NCBI RefSeq assembly: GCF_001513955.1
Contig: NZ_KQ948144.1
Location: 378,853-442,852 of the forward strand
DNA from: Streptomyces pseudovenezuelae
GTDB lineage: Bacteria > Actinomycetota > Actinomycetes > Streptomycetales > Streptomycetaceae
Direction of reading: 5' to 3'
DNA length: 64,000 bases
A model generated the notes under the pieces. That model saw only the letters and a program-made list of their open reading frames with translations. It was not told where the DNA came from and made no database searches. Positions 16,354-26,509 of this stretch are shown one piece after another (within the stretch, counting starts at the first letter, position 1; the number at the start of each line of letters is the position of its first letter). The position numbers and the translations under genes are program-made.

Positions 16354-16675
16354 CGGGTGTGGTGGCCTCTGTCTTGGGTGCCCGGGTGTGGGCCGTTCCG
16401 TGACGTTGCCGGGGACAAGGATAGGGCTCCCACGACCTTGTCCCTGTTGCTTCGCCTCCGTGGCTCGATGTGGAGGTTCAGTGAAGCGGTCCTGATAATC
16501 GCAGGCAGGTACGAATCGTGCATCGCTTTTGGCGCCTCGCGCACCGGGTGTTGTGCACTCGTTATGCCTGGACTGTGCCTCCGTCCCAGTCATCCCTTCC
16601 GTCCCTTACGTCCTGTCGGCGCGCAGACATGCTCATATGCTTCAGAATTCCCCTAAAATTGGGCATTCTTCACAT
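16354..16675. other. intergenic region between tRNA-Arg and the GTPase operon
   Basis: It must hold the tRNA promoter (minus strand) and the promoter of the GTPase operon. An AT-rich patch at about 16630-16672 (including CTAAAATTGGGCATTCTTC) directly precedes the GTG start and is the best candidate for the latter. No gene is evident; short open frames lack codon bias. Confidence 0.5.
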
Positions 16676-18283
16676 GTGGTGACCTTGGACGTACGGCCTC
16701 AGCTGCTCGACGCACTTTCCGCCCTGCGCGACCGTGTCGCCGCCGCACGCTTCCCGCTGCCCCTGGCGGGGGCCCCACGCGCGCGTGCCAACCGCGACGA
16801 ACTGCTCGCCCAGCTCGACGACTATCTGGTGCCCCGGTTGAGGGACCCCGAAGCGCCGCTGCTGGCCGTGGTGGGCGGTTCCACCGGGGCCGGCAAGTCG
16901 ACCCTCGTCAACTCCCTTGTGGGGCGGCGGGTGAGCGAGGCGGGCGTGCTGCGGCCGACCACCCGGACGCCGGTGCTGGTCTGCCATCCGGAGGACCATC
17001 ACTGGTTCAGCGGAATGCGCGTACTGCCCGACCTCACGCGCGTGTGGGTGCCCCACCACGATCCGGGCGACGACGTCCTGCTCCCCGGCGAGAACCCCGC
17101 GCGCGTGCTGCGCGTCGAGACCGCCGACACCGTCCCGCGGGGCCTCGCGCTCCTGGACGCGCCCGACGTCGACTCCCTGGTCGCCGACAACCGCACGCTC
17201 GCCGCCGAACTGATCTGCGCCGCCGATGTCTGGATCATGGTGACCACGGCCGCCCGCTACGCCGACGCCGTCCCCTGGCATCTCCTGCGCACCGCCAAGG
17301 AGTACGACGCCACGCTCGTGACCGTCCTCGACCGGGTGCCGCACCAGGTCGTCTCCGAGGTCTCGCGCCAGTACGGCGCCCTGCTCACCAAGGCGGGCCT
17401 CGGCGACGTGCCCCGGTTCACGGTGCCGGAGCTGCCCGAATCGGCCTGGGGCGGGGGGCTGTTGCCGGCCACCGCCGTGGCGTCGCTGCGGACCTGGCTC
17501 GTCCATCAGGTGCAGGACCCCGCGGCCCGGCAGCACGCCGTCGCCCGTACGGCCCACGGCGTCCTCGCCTCCCTCAAGTCCCGGATGCCCGAACTGGCCG
17601 GCGCGGCCGCCGCCCAGTACGCGGCCGCGCTGCGGCTCACCACCGCCGTCGAAGGGGCGTACGACAGCGAGTACGCGCGCGTGCGGGGGCGGCTCCAGGC
17701 CGGCGCCGTGCTCGCCGGTGACGCCCTCAAGCGCTGGCGGGCCTTCCCCCTCGACTGCACCGCCGCGGAGCTCCTGGACGCCCTGGTGGAGAGCCTGGCA
17801 GCCCTCCTGCTGTGCGCGGTCACCGCGGCCGACGAGCGCGTCGACGAGGCCTGGCGGCGCGAACCGGCCGCGGCCGCACCGGAACTGACGAACCGCGATC
17901 CGACCGCGGAGAGCGCCGAACACCGGATCGGGATGGCCGTACGGCGCTGGCGGCGGGAGCTGGAGGAGTACGCCGAGGAGGAGATCCGCGACCTCGACCG
18001 CGGGGTCGCGCCCGACCCGGAGACGGTCGCCGCCCTGGTCGCCACCGCGCTGCTGGGCGGACGCCGGGCGCGGGTCGCCGGTGAGGGGCTCGCCGAGCGG
18101 ATTGGCGCCCACGGTGCCCTGCGGCTGCGCGACCGGGGCGGGCGGCTGCTCGCCGAGCACCTCGACCGGGTCGTGCACACCGAACGCGAGCGCCGGCTCG
18201 CCCCGCTCGACGCACTCGACGTACACCCCGAACCCCAGGCCGAACTCATCGCCGCGCTGTCCGTACTGCAGAAGGAGAGGTGA
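16676..18283 (+). CDS. dynamin-like GTPase, first of a pair
   Basis: The 535-residue protein starts at GTG 16676 (GTG 16679 is possible). It has a P-loop [11 protein letters not shown] from residue 67, a switch region PTTRTPVLV, the G3-like [10 protein letters not shown] and the G4-like VTVLDRV. A long helical C-terminal half follows, including [20 protein letters not shown]. This is the layout of the Streptomyces DynA/DynB proteins, which stabilise FtsZ ladders during sporulation septation. No transmembrane helix is seen, so it is likely peripheral and recruited by its membrane-bound partner encoded 3 bases downstream. Confidence 0.82.
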   Translation: MVTLDVRPQLLDALSALRDRVAAARFPLPLAGAPRARANRDELLAQLDDYLVPRLRDPEAPLLAVVGGSTGAGKSTLVNSLVGRRVSEAGVLRPTTRTPVLVCHPEDHHWFSGMRVLPDLTRVWVPHHDPGDDVLLPGENPARVLRVETADTVPRGLALLDAPDVDSLVADNRTLAAELICAADVWIMVTTAARYADAVPWHLLRTAKEYDATLVTVLDRVPHQVVSEVSRQYGALLTKAGLGDVPRFTVPELPESAWGGGLLPATAVASLRTWLVHQVQDPAARQHAVARTAHGVLASLKSRMPELAGAAAAQYAAALRLTTAVEGAYDSEYARVRGRLQAGAVLAGDALKRWRAFPLDCTAAELLDALVESLAALLLCAVTAADERVDEAWRREPAAAAPELTNRDPTAESAEHRIGMAVRRWRRELEEYAEEEIRDLDRGVAPDPETVAALVATALLGGRRARVAGEGLAERIGAHGALRLRDRGGRLLAEHLDRVVHTERERRLAPLDALDVHPEPQAELIAALSVLQKER

Positions 18284-18286
18284 CCG

Positions 18287-20221
18287 ATGACCGCCGTCAC
18301 GGATCAGGACCACACGGACCAGGCGGGGGACGCCGGATCGGAGAACCGGGAGGGGCCGGTCGAGGAACCCGTGGGGGGCGACGCGGACAGGGGCGGGAAG
18401 GACGGGCACACGCGTGTGGAGAGCGCCAAGGGCGGTCCCGCGCGGGCGGAGGCCGGGCCGGGGCGCGCGCGGGAGGAGGCCGGACCCGCCCGCGGAGAGA
18501 CCGTGGAGACCGCCGAGGGGCCGGCCGACGCCGACTCCGCGGGCGGCTGGGACGACGGGCTCATCGCGCGCCGGGTCACCGCCGAGACCGAGCAGGCCGC
18601 CGCCGTGGAGGTCCGCGGGCCCAACGCCCCGCCCGCGGCCCCGCTCGCCTACGACGCCCCCCTGCACTCCCGTCTGGACGCCCTGCGGGAACTCGTAGGG
18701 CTCTCGCGGGCCCGGCTCGACAGCCGGACGCTCGCCGAGGCCGGGCAGGTCCTGGACGAGGCGGCCGCCCGGCGCAGGCTCTCCGGGCAGCACACCGTCG
18801 TCGCCATCGCCGGGGCCACGGGCAGCGGGAAGTCGCAGCTGTTCAACGCGCTCGCCGGAGTGGCGATCTCGGAGACCGGGGTGCGCCGGCCCACCACGGC
18901 CGCGCCGATCGCGTGCAGTTGGAGCGACGGGTCGGCGAGTCTCATCGAACGGCTCGGCATCCCGCCCCGGTTGCGGCGGCGCCCGCTGCAGAGTGCCGAG
19001 TCGGAGGCCCAGTTGCGCGGGCTCGTTCTGGTCGACCTGCCGGACCACGACTCTGCGGCCGTCCAGCACCGCGAGCACGTGGACCGGATCCTGGCGCTCG
19101 TCGACGCCGTCATCTGGGTCGTCGACCCCGAGAAGTACGCCGACGCGATGCTGCACGAGCGCTATCTGCGTCCCATGGCGGGCCACGCGGAGGTCATGTT
19201 CGTCGTCCTCAACCAGATCGACCGGCTGCCCGGAGAGGCCGCCGAGCAGGTCCTCGACGATCTGCGGCGGCTGCTGGACGAGGACGGGATCGCCCTCGGC
19301 GAGTACGGCGAACCGGGCGCGACCGTGCTCGCGCTGTCGGCGCTCACCGGGGACGGCATCGGCGAACTGCGGGAGGCGCTCGGTCAGTTCGTGGCGGAGC
19401 GCGGGGCTCCGGCGCGGCGGATCGCGGCCGACGTGGACGCGGCGGCCTGGCGGCTGCGGCCCGTCTACGCGACGGGCCGGCGCACCGGGCTGAGCGAGGA
19501 GGCGCGCGACGACTTCGCCGCCCGGCTCGCGGACGCGGTGGGCGCCACCGCGGCGGGCGAGGCGGCCGAACGCGCCTGGCTGCGCAACGCCAACCGCGCC
19601 TGCGGCACGCCGTGGCTGCGGCTGTGGCGCTGGTACCAGGACCGGCGCGAACCTCCCACCGGGCGGCTGCCGTTGCGTGCCCACCCCGAAGAGGAGGCGA
19701 CCGCGCGGCAGCGTGTCGAGCAGGCCGTACGGACGCTCGCCGACCGGGCCTCGGCGGGACTGCCCGCGCCGTGGGCGCAGGCGGTGCGCGAGGCGGCCGT
19801 ACGGGGCTCCCAGGGGCTGCCGGAGGCGCTGGACGAGCTGACGGCCCGGGCCGGGCTGCCACCGGGCCGTCCGCCGCGCCCGGGCTGGTGGCCGGCGGCC
19901 GTGCTGGCACAGGCGTCCATGACGCTCCTTCAAATCGTCGGCGGGCTATGGCTGGTGGGCCAGATCGTGGGGGTCATGGCACCGAACCTGGGGGTTCCGG
20001 TGCTGCTGATGGTGGCCGGCATCATCGGCGGCCCGCTCGTCGAGTGGAGCTGCCGGATGGCGGCACGCGGGCCCGCGCGACGGTACGGCGTGGAGGCGGA
20101 GCGTCGGCTGCGGGAGGCGGCGTCCGGGTGCGGGCGGGCGCGGGTGCTGGATCCGGTGGCGGCGGAGCTGCTGCGCTACCGGGAGGTCCGGGAGCAGTAC
20201 AGCAGGGTCGTCGGAGTGTGA
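18287..20221 (+). CDS. dynamin-like GTPase with C-terminal membrane hairpin, second of a pair
   Basis: The 644-residue protein begins with about 110 residues of charged, disordered sequence, then a GTPase domain with P-loop GATGSGKS (176-183), RRPTTAAPIACSW, the G3 motif LVDLPDHDS and the G4 motif VLNQIDRLPG. Near the C-terminus two hydrophobic helices (ASMTLLQIVGGLWLVGQIVG and VPVLLMVAGIIGGPLV) form a membrane hairpin, as in bacterial dynamin/YfjP proteins. The ATG follows the previous stop by 3 bases. With its partner it should act at division or sporulation septa. Which of the two is DynA and which is DynB I cannot say. Confidence 0.85.
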   Translation: MTAVTDQDHTDQAGDAGSENREGPVEEPVGGDADRGGKDGHTRVESAKGGPARAEAGPGRAREEAGPARGETVETAEGPADADSAGGWDDGLIARRVTAETEQAAAVEVRGPNAPPAAPLAYDAPLHSRLDALRELVGLSRARLDSRTLAEAGQVLDEAAARRRLSGQHTVVAIAGATGSGKSQLFNALAGVAISETGVRRPTTAAPIACSWSDGSASLIERLGIPPRLRRRPLQSAESEAQLRGLVLVDLPDHDSAAVQHREHVDRILALVDAVIWVVDPEKYADAMLHERYLRPMAGHAEVMFVVLNQIDRLPGEAAEQVLDDLRRLLDEDGIALGEYGEPGATVLALSALTGDGIGELREALGQFVAERGAPARRIAADVDAAAWRLRPVYATGRRTGLSEEARDDFAARLADAVGATAAGEAAERAWLRNANRACGTPWLRLWRWYQDRREPPTGRLPLRAHPEEEATARQRVEQAVRTLADRASAGLPAPWAQAVREAAVRGSQGLPEALDELTARAGLPPGRPPRPGWWPAAVLAQASMTLLQIVGGLWLVGQIVGVMAPNLGVPVLLMVAGIIGGPLVEWSCRMAARGPARRYGVEAERRLREAASGCGRARVLDPVAAELLRYREVREQYSRVVGV

Positions 20222-20419
20222 CGGAGCGGTCCTGTGGGCCGGGTGCCCCGTTCGGGTGGCGGAGTTTTCCACAACCCGGGGACGGTCCACAGGGCGCAGC
20301 GGGCTCGGCCCGGCGGAGGCAGTCTGGCTTCGCGGCGATCGCGGTGACGCGGTCGGCACGCAGACAGCAGCAGCCGTACGGGACGGGCCCGTACGCATGT
20401 CCGAAAGGGGATCCCGGCG

Positions 20420-20881
20420 ATGAACGAGACCATGATCTGCGCGGTGGGCAACGTGGCGACACAGCCGGTGTACCGGGAGTTGGCGACGGGCGCGTCGGTG
20501 CGGTTCCGGCTGGCGGCGACGGCGCGCTATCTGGACCGCGAGAAGAACGAGTGGACGGACGGGCACACCAACTTCTTCACGGTGTGGGCCAATCGCCAGC
20601 TCGCCACGAACGTGGCGGGGTCGATCAACGTGGGTGATCCGGTGGTCGTCCAGGGCCGGTTGAAGGTGCGTTCGGAGATGCGCGAGGGGCAGCCGGCCTG
20701 GACCTCGGCCGACATCGACGCGGTGGCGATCGGCCATGACCTCGCGCGCGGCACCTCGGCCTTCCGGCGCACCCAGCGACTGGAGAGCGGCGCCGCGGGG
20801 CCGTCCGCGCAGCCGGAGCCCGCCTGGGAGACACCGTCGGACGAGACCGCGGACCGGAAGGAGCCCGTCGCGGTGACATGA
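20420..20881 (+). CDS. ssbB: single-stranded DNA-binding protein, SsbB paralogue
   Basis: The 153-residue protein has an OB fold starting MNETMICAVGNVATQPVYRE with FFTVWANRQLATNV and GDPVVVQGRLKVRSE, followed by a 45-residue tail. The tail ends EPVAVT instead of the acidic DDxPF partner-binding tip of the essential SSB. This matches SsbB, the second SSB of Streptomyces, known to affect chromosome segregation during sporulation. The start is the ATG at 20420. Its position after two septation-type GTPases fits a sporulation neighbourhood, though a 198-base gap suggests its own promoter. Confidence 0.9.
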   Translation: MNETMICAVGNVATQPVYRELATGASVRFRLAATARYLDREKNEWTDGHTNFFTVWANRQLATNVAGSINVGDPVVVQGRLKVRSEMREGQPAWTSADIDAVAIGHDLARGTSAFRRTQRLESGAAGPSAQPEPAWETPSDETADRKEPVAVT

Positions 20882-20943
20882 CATGACGTGACGTCGGACG
20901 AGGACGCGGCGGATCCGACCCGGTTCCCTCCCTGCCCCAAGTG

Positions 20944-20997
20944 TGGCTTATCGGCTGATGCGTTACGGATGACTGCGATCGATTTGTCGATAAGCCA
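20944..20997 (+). promoter_or_regulatory. inverted repeat upstream of the thioester surface protein
   Basis: TGGCTTATCG (20944-20953) and CGATAAGCCA (20988-20997) are a perfect 10-bp inverted repeat around 34 bases. The segment is clearly less GC-rich than its surroundings. It lies 180 bases before the gene at 21176 and 63 bases after ssbB. It could terminate ssbB or be a regulator site. Confidence 0.45.
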
Positions 20998-21175
20998 TGC
21001 GGGTGGAAGGCCCTGGCGATAACGATTCCGAGTCGGATCGATCTTCCGACCGCATCCCCGGGAAGAGGGGGGCGGCCGCGTCCCTAGGATGCCGAACACA
21101 GCTCCCGGGGCTACTGATTCTGCTGGTGGGACCGCCAGCCCGCTCGACAACGGGTCCTGCTCGAAGGGGAATTCC

Positions 21176-22588
21176 GTGTTTTCTGCGTTCTCTGCGCTGT
21201 CCGTGCGCGGACGGGGGGCGGCTCGCCTCGCGGCCGTCACGTTCGTCTCCGGCCTGCTCGCCGCCGGTGCGACGGTGGCCGCCGCCGACACGGCGTCGGC
21301 GGACGAGGCGGCGCAGAACCAGAGAGGGGCGACCGCCACCATAGGGGGCCTGAAGACCTACGGTGACGCGGTCATACACGGGACCGACGGCGATCTCCAG
21401 GTGTCGGCGGGGCTGTTCGAGATGTCCGTCGAGGGCGGCGGAACGCTCCAGACGTACTGCGTCGACCTCTACAACCCGACGCAGAAGGACGCCAAGTACC
21501 ACGAGACCGACTGGAGCGGCACCTCGCTCGGCGCCAACAAGGGTGCCGGCAAGATCCGTTGGATCCTGGAGAACTCCTATCCCCAGGTCAACGATCTCGC
21601 GGCGCTGGCCGCCAAGGCCGGTATCACCGCCGGACTGACCGAGCAGGACGCGGCGGCCGGCACCCAGGTGGCGATCTGGCGCTACTCGGACGCCGCCGAC
21701 GTCGACGCCGCCGACCCGCAGGCCGAGAGGCTCGCGGACTACCTGGAGAAGAGCGCCCGTGACATCGCGGAGCCGGCGGCGTCGCTGACGCTCGACCCGC
21801 CCGCGGTCTCCGGCCACCCCGGTGAGCTGCTCGGCCCGGTGACGGTCCACACCAACGCGGGCGGCGTCACGGTCAGCCCGCCGGCGGACGCGGCCACGAG
21901 CGGGGTGCGGATCGTCGGCAAGGACGGCAGGCCGGTGACCTCCGCGAGCAACGGCAGCGAGCTCTACTTCGAGGTCCCCGAGGACGCGGCGGCGGGCTCG
22001 GCCGACCTCACCGTGCAGGCCTCGACCACCGTGCCGGTCGGCCGTGCGTTCGCCTCCGAGAGCCGGAGCCAGACCCAGATCCTCGCCGGCTCCAGCGAGT
22101 CGACGGTCTCGGCCACGGCGAGCGCGACCTGGGCGAAGGAGGGTGCCGTACCGGCCCTCTCCGCGGCGCGGAACTGCGCCGAGGGCGGCCTGGACATCAA
22201 GGCGGTCAACCAGGGCGACGAGGAGTTCGCGTTCGAGCTGATGGGCACGGAGTACGCCATCGCGGCGGGCGAGTCCCGCACGGTGACCGTCCCGCTCCAG
22301 GAGGACCAGGCGTACGACTTCACGATCACCGGCAACGACGGACTCGCCGAGCGCTTCACCGGCGTCCTCGACTGCCGCACCCGCAGCAGCGAGACGGGCG
22401 CCACGACCCAGACCCTGAGCGAGCCCAGCCCCGCCACGGTGGCCGTCCCCACCACCGACGTCAACCTCGCCGAGACGGGCGGCTCCGCCACCACCCCGCT
22501 GATCACCGGTACCGCCATCGCCCTGGTCGTGATCGGGGGCGCCGCCCTTGTTCTCACCGGCAGGAAGCAGAACCGGGCACAGGACTGA
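21176..22588 (+). CDS. LAxTG-anchored surface protein with Cys-Gln thioester domain
   Basis: This 470-residue protein starts at GTG 21176 after AAGGGGA. It has a signal peptide (to about residue 38), a thioester domain with the reactive Cys95 in TLQTYCVDLYNP and Gln164 in AGTQVAIWRYSD, then two beta-sandwich-like stretches. It ends with the sorting signal LAETGG (431-436), a membrane helix (about 441-459) and the basic tail GRKQNRAQD. Thioester domains in Gram-positive surface proteins form a Cys-Gln bond that can react covalently with host or surface amines. Sortase should attach it to peptidoglycan; LAxTG is the form used by Streptomyces class E sortases. Confidence 0.9.
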   Translation: MFSAFSALSVRGRGAARLAAVTFVSGLLAAGATVAAADTASADEAAQNQRGATATIGGLKTYGDAVIHGTDGDLQVSAGLFEMSVEGGGTLQTYCVDLYNPTQKDAKYHETDWSGTSLGANKGAGKIRWILENSYPQVNDLAALAAKAGITAGLTEQDAAAGTQVAIWRYSDAADVDAADPQAERLADYLEKSARDIAEPAASLTLDPPAVSGHPGELLGPVTVHTNAGGVTVSPPADAATSGVRIVGKDGRPVTSASNGSELYFEVPEDAAAGSADLTVQASTTVPVGRAFASESRSQTQILAGSSESTVSATASATWAKEGAVPALSAARNCAEGGLDIKAVNQGDEEFAFELMGTEYAIAAGESRTVTVPLQEDQAYDFTITGNDGLAERFTGVLDCRTRSSETGATTQTLSEPSPATVAVPTTDVNLAETGGSATTPLITGTAIALVVIGGAALVLTGRKQNRAQD

Positions 22589-22619
22589 CCGGGCGCGTCG
22601 GTGACGGCAGAATGACGTC

Positions 22620-22973
22620 ATGACCAAGTCATCCGCATCGCCGGCGCGTCACCGCTCATCCGACTCGGTGCTGTCCCTGTGGTCCCAGGACTCGGTGCTG
22701 TCGATCGGCTCGGTGGGCTCGGTGCTGTCCATCGGTTCCGTGGGCTCGGCCCTCTCGGTCGGCTCGATCGGCAGCGCCCTGTCCGTGGGCTCGATCGGTT
22801 CGGCCCTGTCCCTGATCTCGGCGGGTTCATGGCTGAGCACCGGGTCCCTGCTGTCGGCGCAGTCGAAGTGGTCGGTGCTCTCGTGGCGCTCGTCCCAGGG
22901 GCTGATGCGGTCCGCGGGAGCGGTGGCCGTGGGCGCGGCCGTGCTGCTGGCGGTGCGCAGGGCGGCCGACTGA
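22620..22973 (+). CDS. serine-triplet repeat protein with C-terminal membrane helix
   Basis: In this 117-residue protein serine occupies every third position without a break from residue 16 to residue 91 (26 serines), mostly as the 9-residue unit SVLSIGSVG or SALSVGSIG. The chain ends with a hydrophobic helix (about 96-112) and RRAAD. Strict period-3 order with small or hydrophobic residues between suggests a solenoid or triple-helix-like rod on a membrane anchor. The opposite strand is also open here (22649-23083) with shared third positions. I prefer this strand because it has a compact ATG-to-stop frame and a plausible anchor. The function is unknown. Confidence 0.65.
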   Translation: MTKSSASPARHRSSDSVLSLWSQDSVLSIGSVGSVLSIGSVGSALSVGSIGSALSVGSIGSALSLISAGSWLSTGSLLSAQSKWSVLSWRSSQGLMRSAGAVAVGAAVLLAVRRAAD

Positions 22974-23755
22974 GCCGACGTGCCGGTCCGGGAGGTCGGC
23001 GTGGTCGCGGCTCTGGGCGGAGGCGTTGCGGTGGTGCTCCCCGGGCCGGAAGGGGTCGGCGTCGACCAGCTGGTCGTGAACACCGCTGATCTCGTCGTGC
23101 ACGACCGGGTGGCGAGCTCGGGGTCCGTATGCCCGCCGTGAGGGGAGAGGCGAGTTGATCGTCACCGGTGGGCCGCGGCGCCGATCGGCAGGGCTGTGCG
23201 GATGCGGCGAGGTGCGGGCCTCGTCGAGGACCGGCGGCGTCCAGCGCTGAGGTGACCGGGTTGCGGCCGGGCGAGGCGCAGCGTGCGTACAGGGGGCCGG
23301 CCTCGGCTGCCGCCCCGAGTGTCCTCCGGTGCGGCGGCAGAGCGCTGCGCATCCGATGGGCCCACCCGGGCGGGCCCACGGCCGTACCGCCCTCGCTCGG
23401 TGACCAGGGGTTCCCGCACCGCGACCTCCGTCCGGTGCCGGAGACGCTGCGCAGTGCACACCATCCCGCGCGCGGCCTCCGGCTCGGCGGGCATGGCTTC
23501 GGTAAGTCGGAGGAGTGTGAGGGGGAGGGGAGGGGCGGGAGCCGTCACCAGCGGCGGCAGTGAAGGTCCAGGTTGCGGTCAGGGCGGGCGAGGGTGGCCG
23601 GTGGTGATCGGCAGTGGCCGCCGAGCCCGCGCCGAAGGCCGCGAACCCCCAGGTCACAGCCCCCCGACCAAACGGGTTACCACCCGAGGGTGGACCTCAG
23701 GCAAGATGGGGTGTATCTGCCCACTGCCAGATTTCAAGCTGCCGGACGGTTTCTC
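22974..23755. other. long region without a convincing gene, upstream of ettA
   Basis: About 780 bases lie between the repeat protein and ettA. Frames are open on both strands but none has a start with a ribosome site, a recognisable domain, or codon bias better than chance. Its last 100 bases should hold the ettA promoter and leader. A decayed gene or a leader RNA are both possible. Confidence 0.4.
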
Positions 23756-25420
<1,665 letters not shown>

Positions 25421-25426
25421 TCGATC

Positions 25427-25837
25427 TTGCGTCACCTCTACCGCTGCCCGCTGCGCTGGTCCGACATGGACGCCTACGGACATGTCAACAACGCCGTCTT
25501 CATCCGCTATCTGGAGGAAGCCCGGATCGACTTCCTCTTCCGGCCGGAGAAGGACTTCAAGCAGGGGTCCGTGGTGGCACGCCATGAGATCGACTACAAG
25601 CGGCAGCTCGTCCACCGGCACCACCCGGTCGACATCGAGCTGTGGGTCTCGCAGATCAGAGCGGCGTCCTTCACCATCAGCTACGAGGTGAAGGACGACG
25701 ACCTGGTCTACGTAAGGGCCTCGACGGTGGTCGTGCCGTTCGACTTCGAGGCACAGCGGCCGCGCCGGATCACCGAAGAGGAACGGGAGTTCCTGGAGGG
25801 GTTCCGCGACGACGAGGACGAGGCCGTCGCCGCATGA
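25427..25837 (+). CDS. hotdog-fold acyl-CoA thioesterase (4HBT family)
   Basis: This 136-residue protein starts at TTG 25427. It has the hotdog signature RWSDMDAYGHVNNAVFIRYL with the catalytic Asp, then EEARIDFLF, VARHEIDYKRQLVH and SFTISYEVKDDDLVYVRAST. Family members hydrolyse acyl-CoA thioesters. The protein is single-domain and cytoplasmic. It is transcribed with ettA and the next gene, which overlaps it by four bases (ATGA). The acyl substrate cannot be told from sequence. Confidence 0.88.
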   Translation: MRHLYRCPLRWSDMDAYGHVNNAVFIRYLEEARIDFLFRPEKDFKQGSVVARHEIDYKRQLVHRHHPVDIELWVSQIRAASFTISYEVKDDDLVYVRASTVVVPFDFEAQRPRRITEEEREFLEGFRDDEDEAVAA

Positions 25838-26502
25838 CGGTGCTCCACCTGGCCGACGAGGGGGAGGCCGCGGATCTCGCCGCCTTCCTCTCCCGGCTGC
25901 TCCGCTACGACCGCTCGGCCGCGGTACGCCTCCAGGGCACCGGAACCGCGCTCGCCGTCTTCGGGCGCCCGCCCTCCTTCGAAGTGCTGGCGATCCGCGC
26001 GGTACGCCTCGCCAAGCCGTACGAGAACGGGCTCGACGTCACGCTCGACGTGACCGTGTCCGCGGGTGAGCTCCTGGAGTCCGTCGACGAGGGCGCGGTC
26101 ACGGCCGTCGTGCCGACGGCGGTGACCGGTCCGCCGTGGGCCGGAGTGCTGCCGCCGCGCGGCGGATGGCAGGCGGTGCCCGGGCTGCCGGAGCCTCAGG
26201 CGCTGCGGGCGCTCGTCCACTCAGGGGTCACCGAATTCCGGTCCCGTACCGAGGAGTTGGCGCCCGAGGCGCGTACGCGGGCCGAACTCGACCGGATCGG
26301 GCGGGAGATCTGGTCCCGGACCGTGGGGGACACCCGGCTGCCCGTGCGGGCCGTGCACGCCGCCCAGTCGCTCGGGTTCCTGCGGCCCGGCGGGGAGGTG
26401 GCGCTCGTCGCGTCGGGGGCGTGGCTGCGGCTGCGCACCCCGTACGGCTCGATCGCCGTACGGCAAGGGGGACTCGGGATGCTCGGCGTCAGCGTGCGCT
26501 GA
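25834..26502 (+). CDS. conserved actinobacterial protein of unknown function
   Basis: This 222-residue soluble protein begins MTVLHLADEGEAADLAAFLS and contains RLLRYDRSAAVRLQGTGTAL, VFGRPPSFEVLAIRAVRL, a W-rich middle (GPPWAGVLPPRGGWQAVPGL) and a C-terminal VRAVHAAQSLGFLRPGGEVA. No known catalytic motif is visible. The ATG at 25834 overlaps the thioesterase stop. I recall comparable genes next to this thioesterase in other streptomycetes, so a joint role is likely, but no function is known to me. Confidence 0.75.
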   Translation: MTVLHLADEGEAADLAAFLSRLLRYDRSAAVRLQGTGTALAVFGRPPSFEVLAIRAVRLAKPYENGLDVTLDVTVSAGELLESVDEGAVTAVVPTAVTGPPWAGVLPPRGGWQAVPGLPEPQALRALVHSGVTEFRSRTEELAPEARTRAELDRIGREIWSRTVGDTRLPVRAVHAAQSLGFLRPGGEVALVASGAWLRLRTPYGSIAVRQGGLGMLGVSVR

Positions 26503-26509
26503 GCGGCCG

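Noticed and set aside
16670..19933. 1087-codon open frame on the minus strand across the GTPase genes
   Set aside because: It is antisense to two genes with clear P-loops and has no recognisable domain. Long antisense frames are common in DNA of this GC content.
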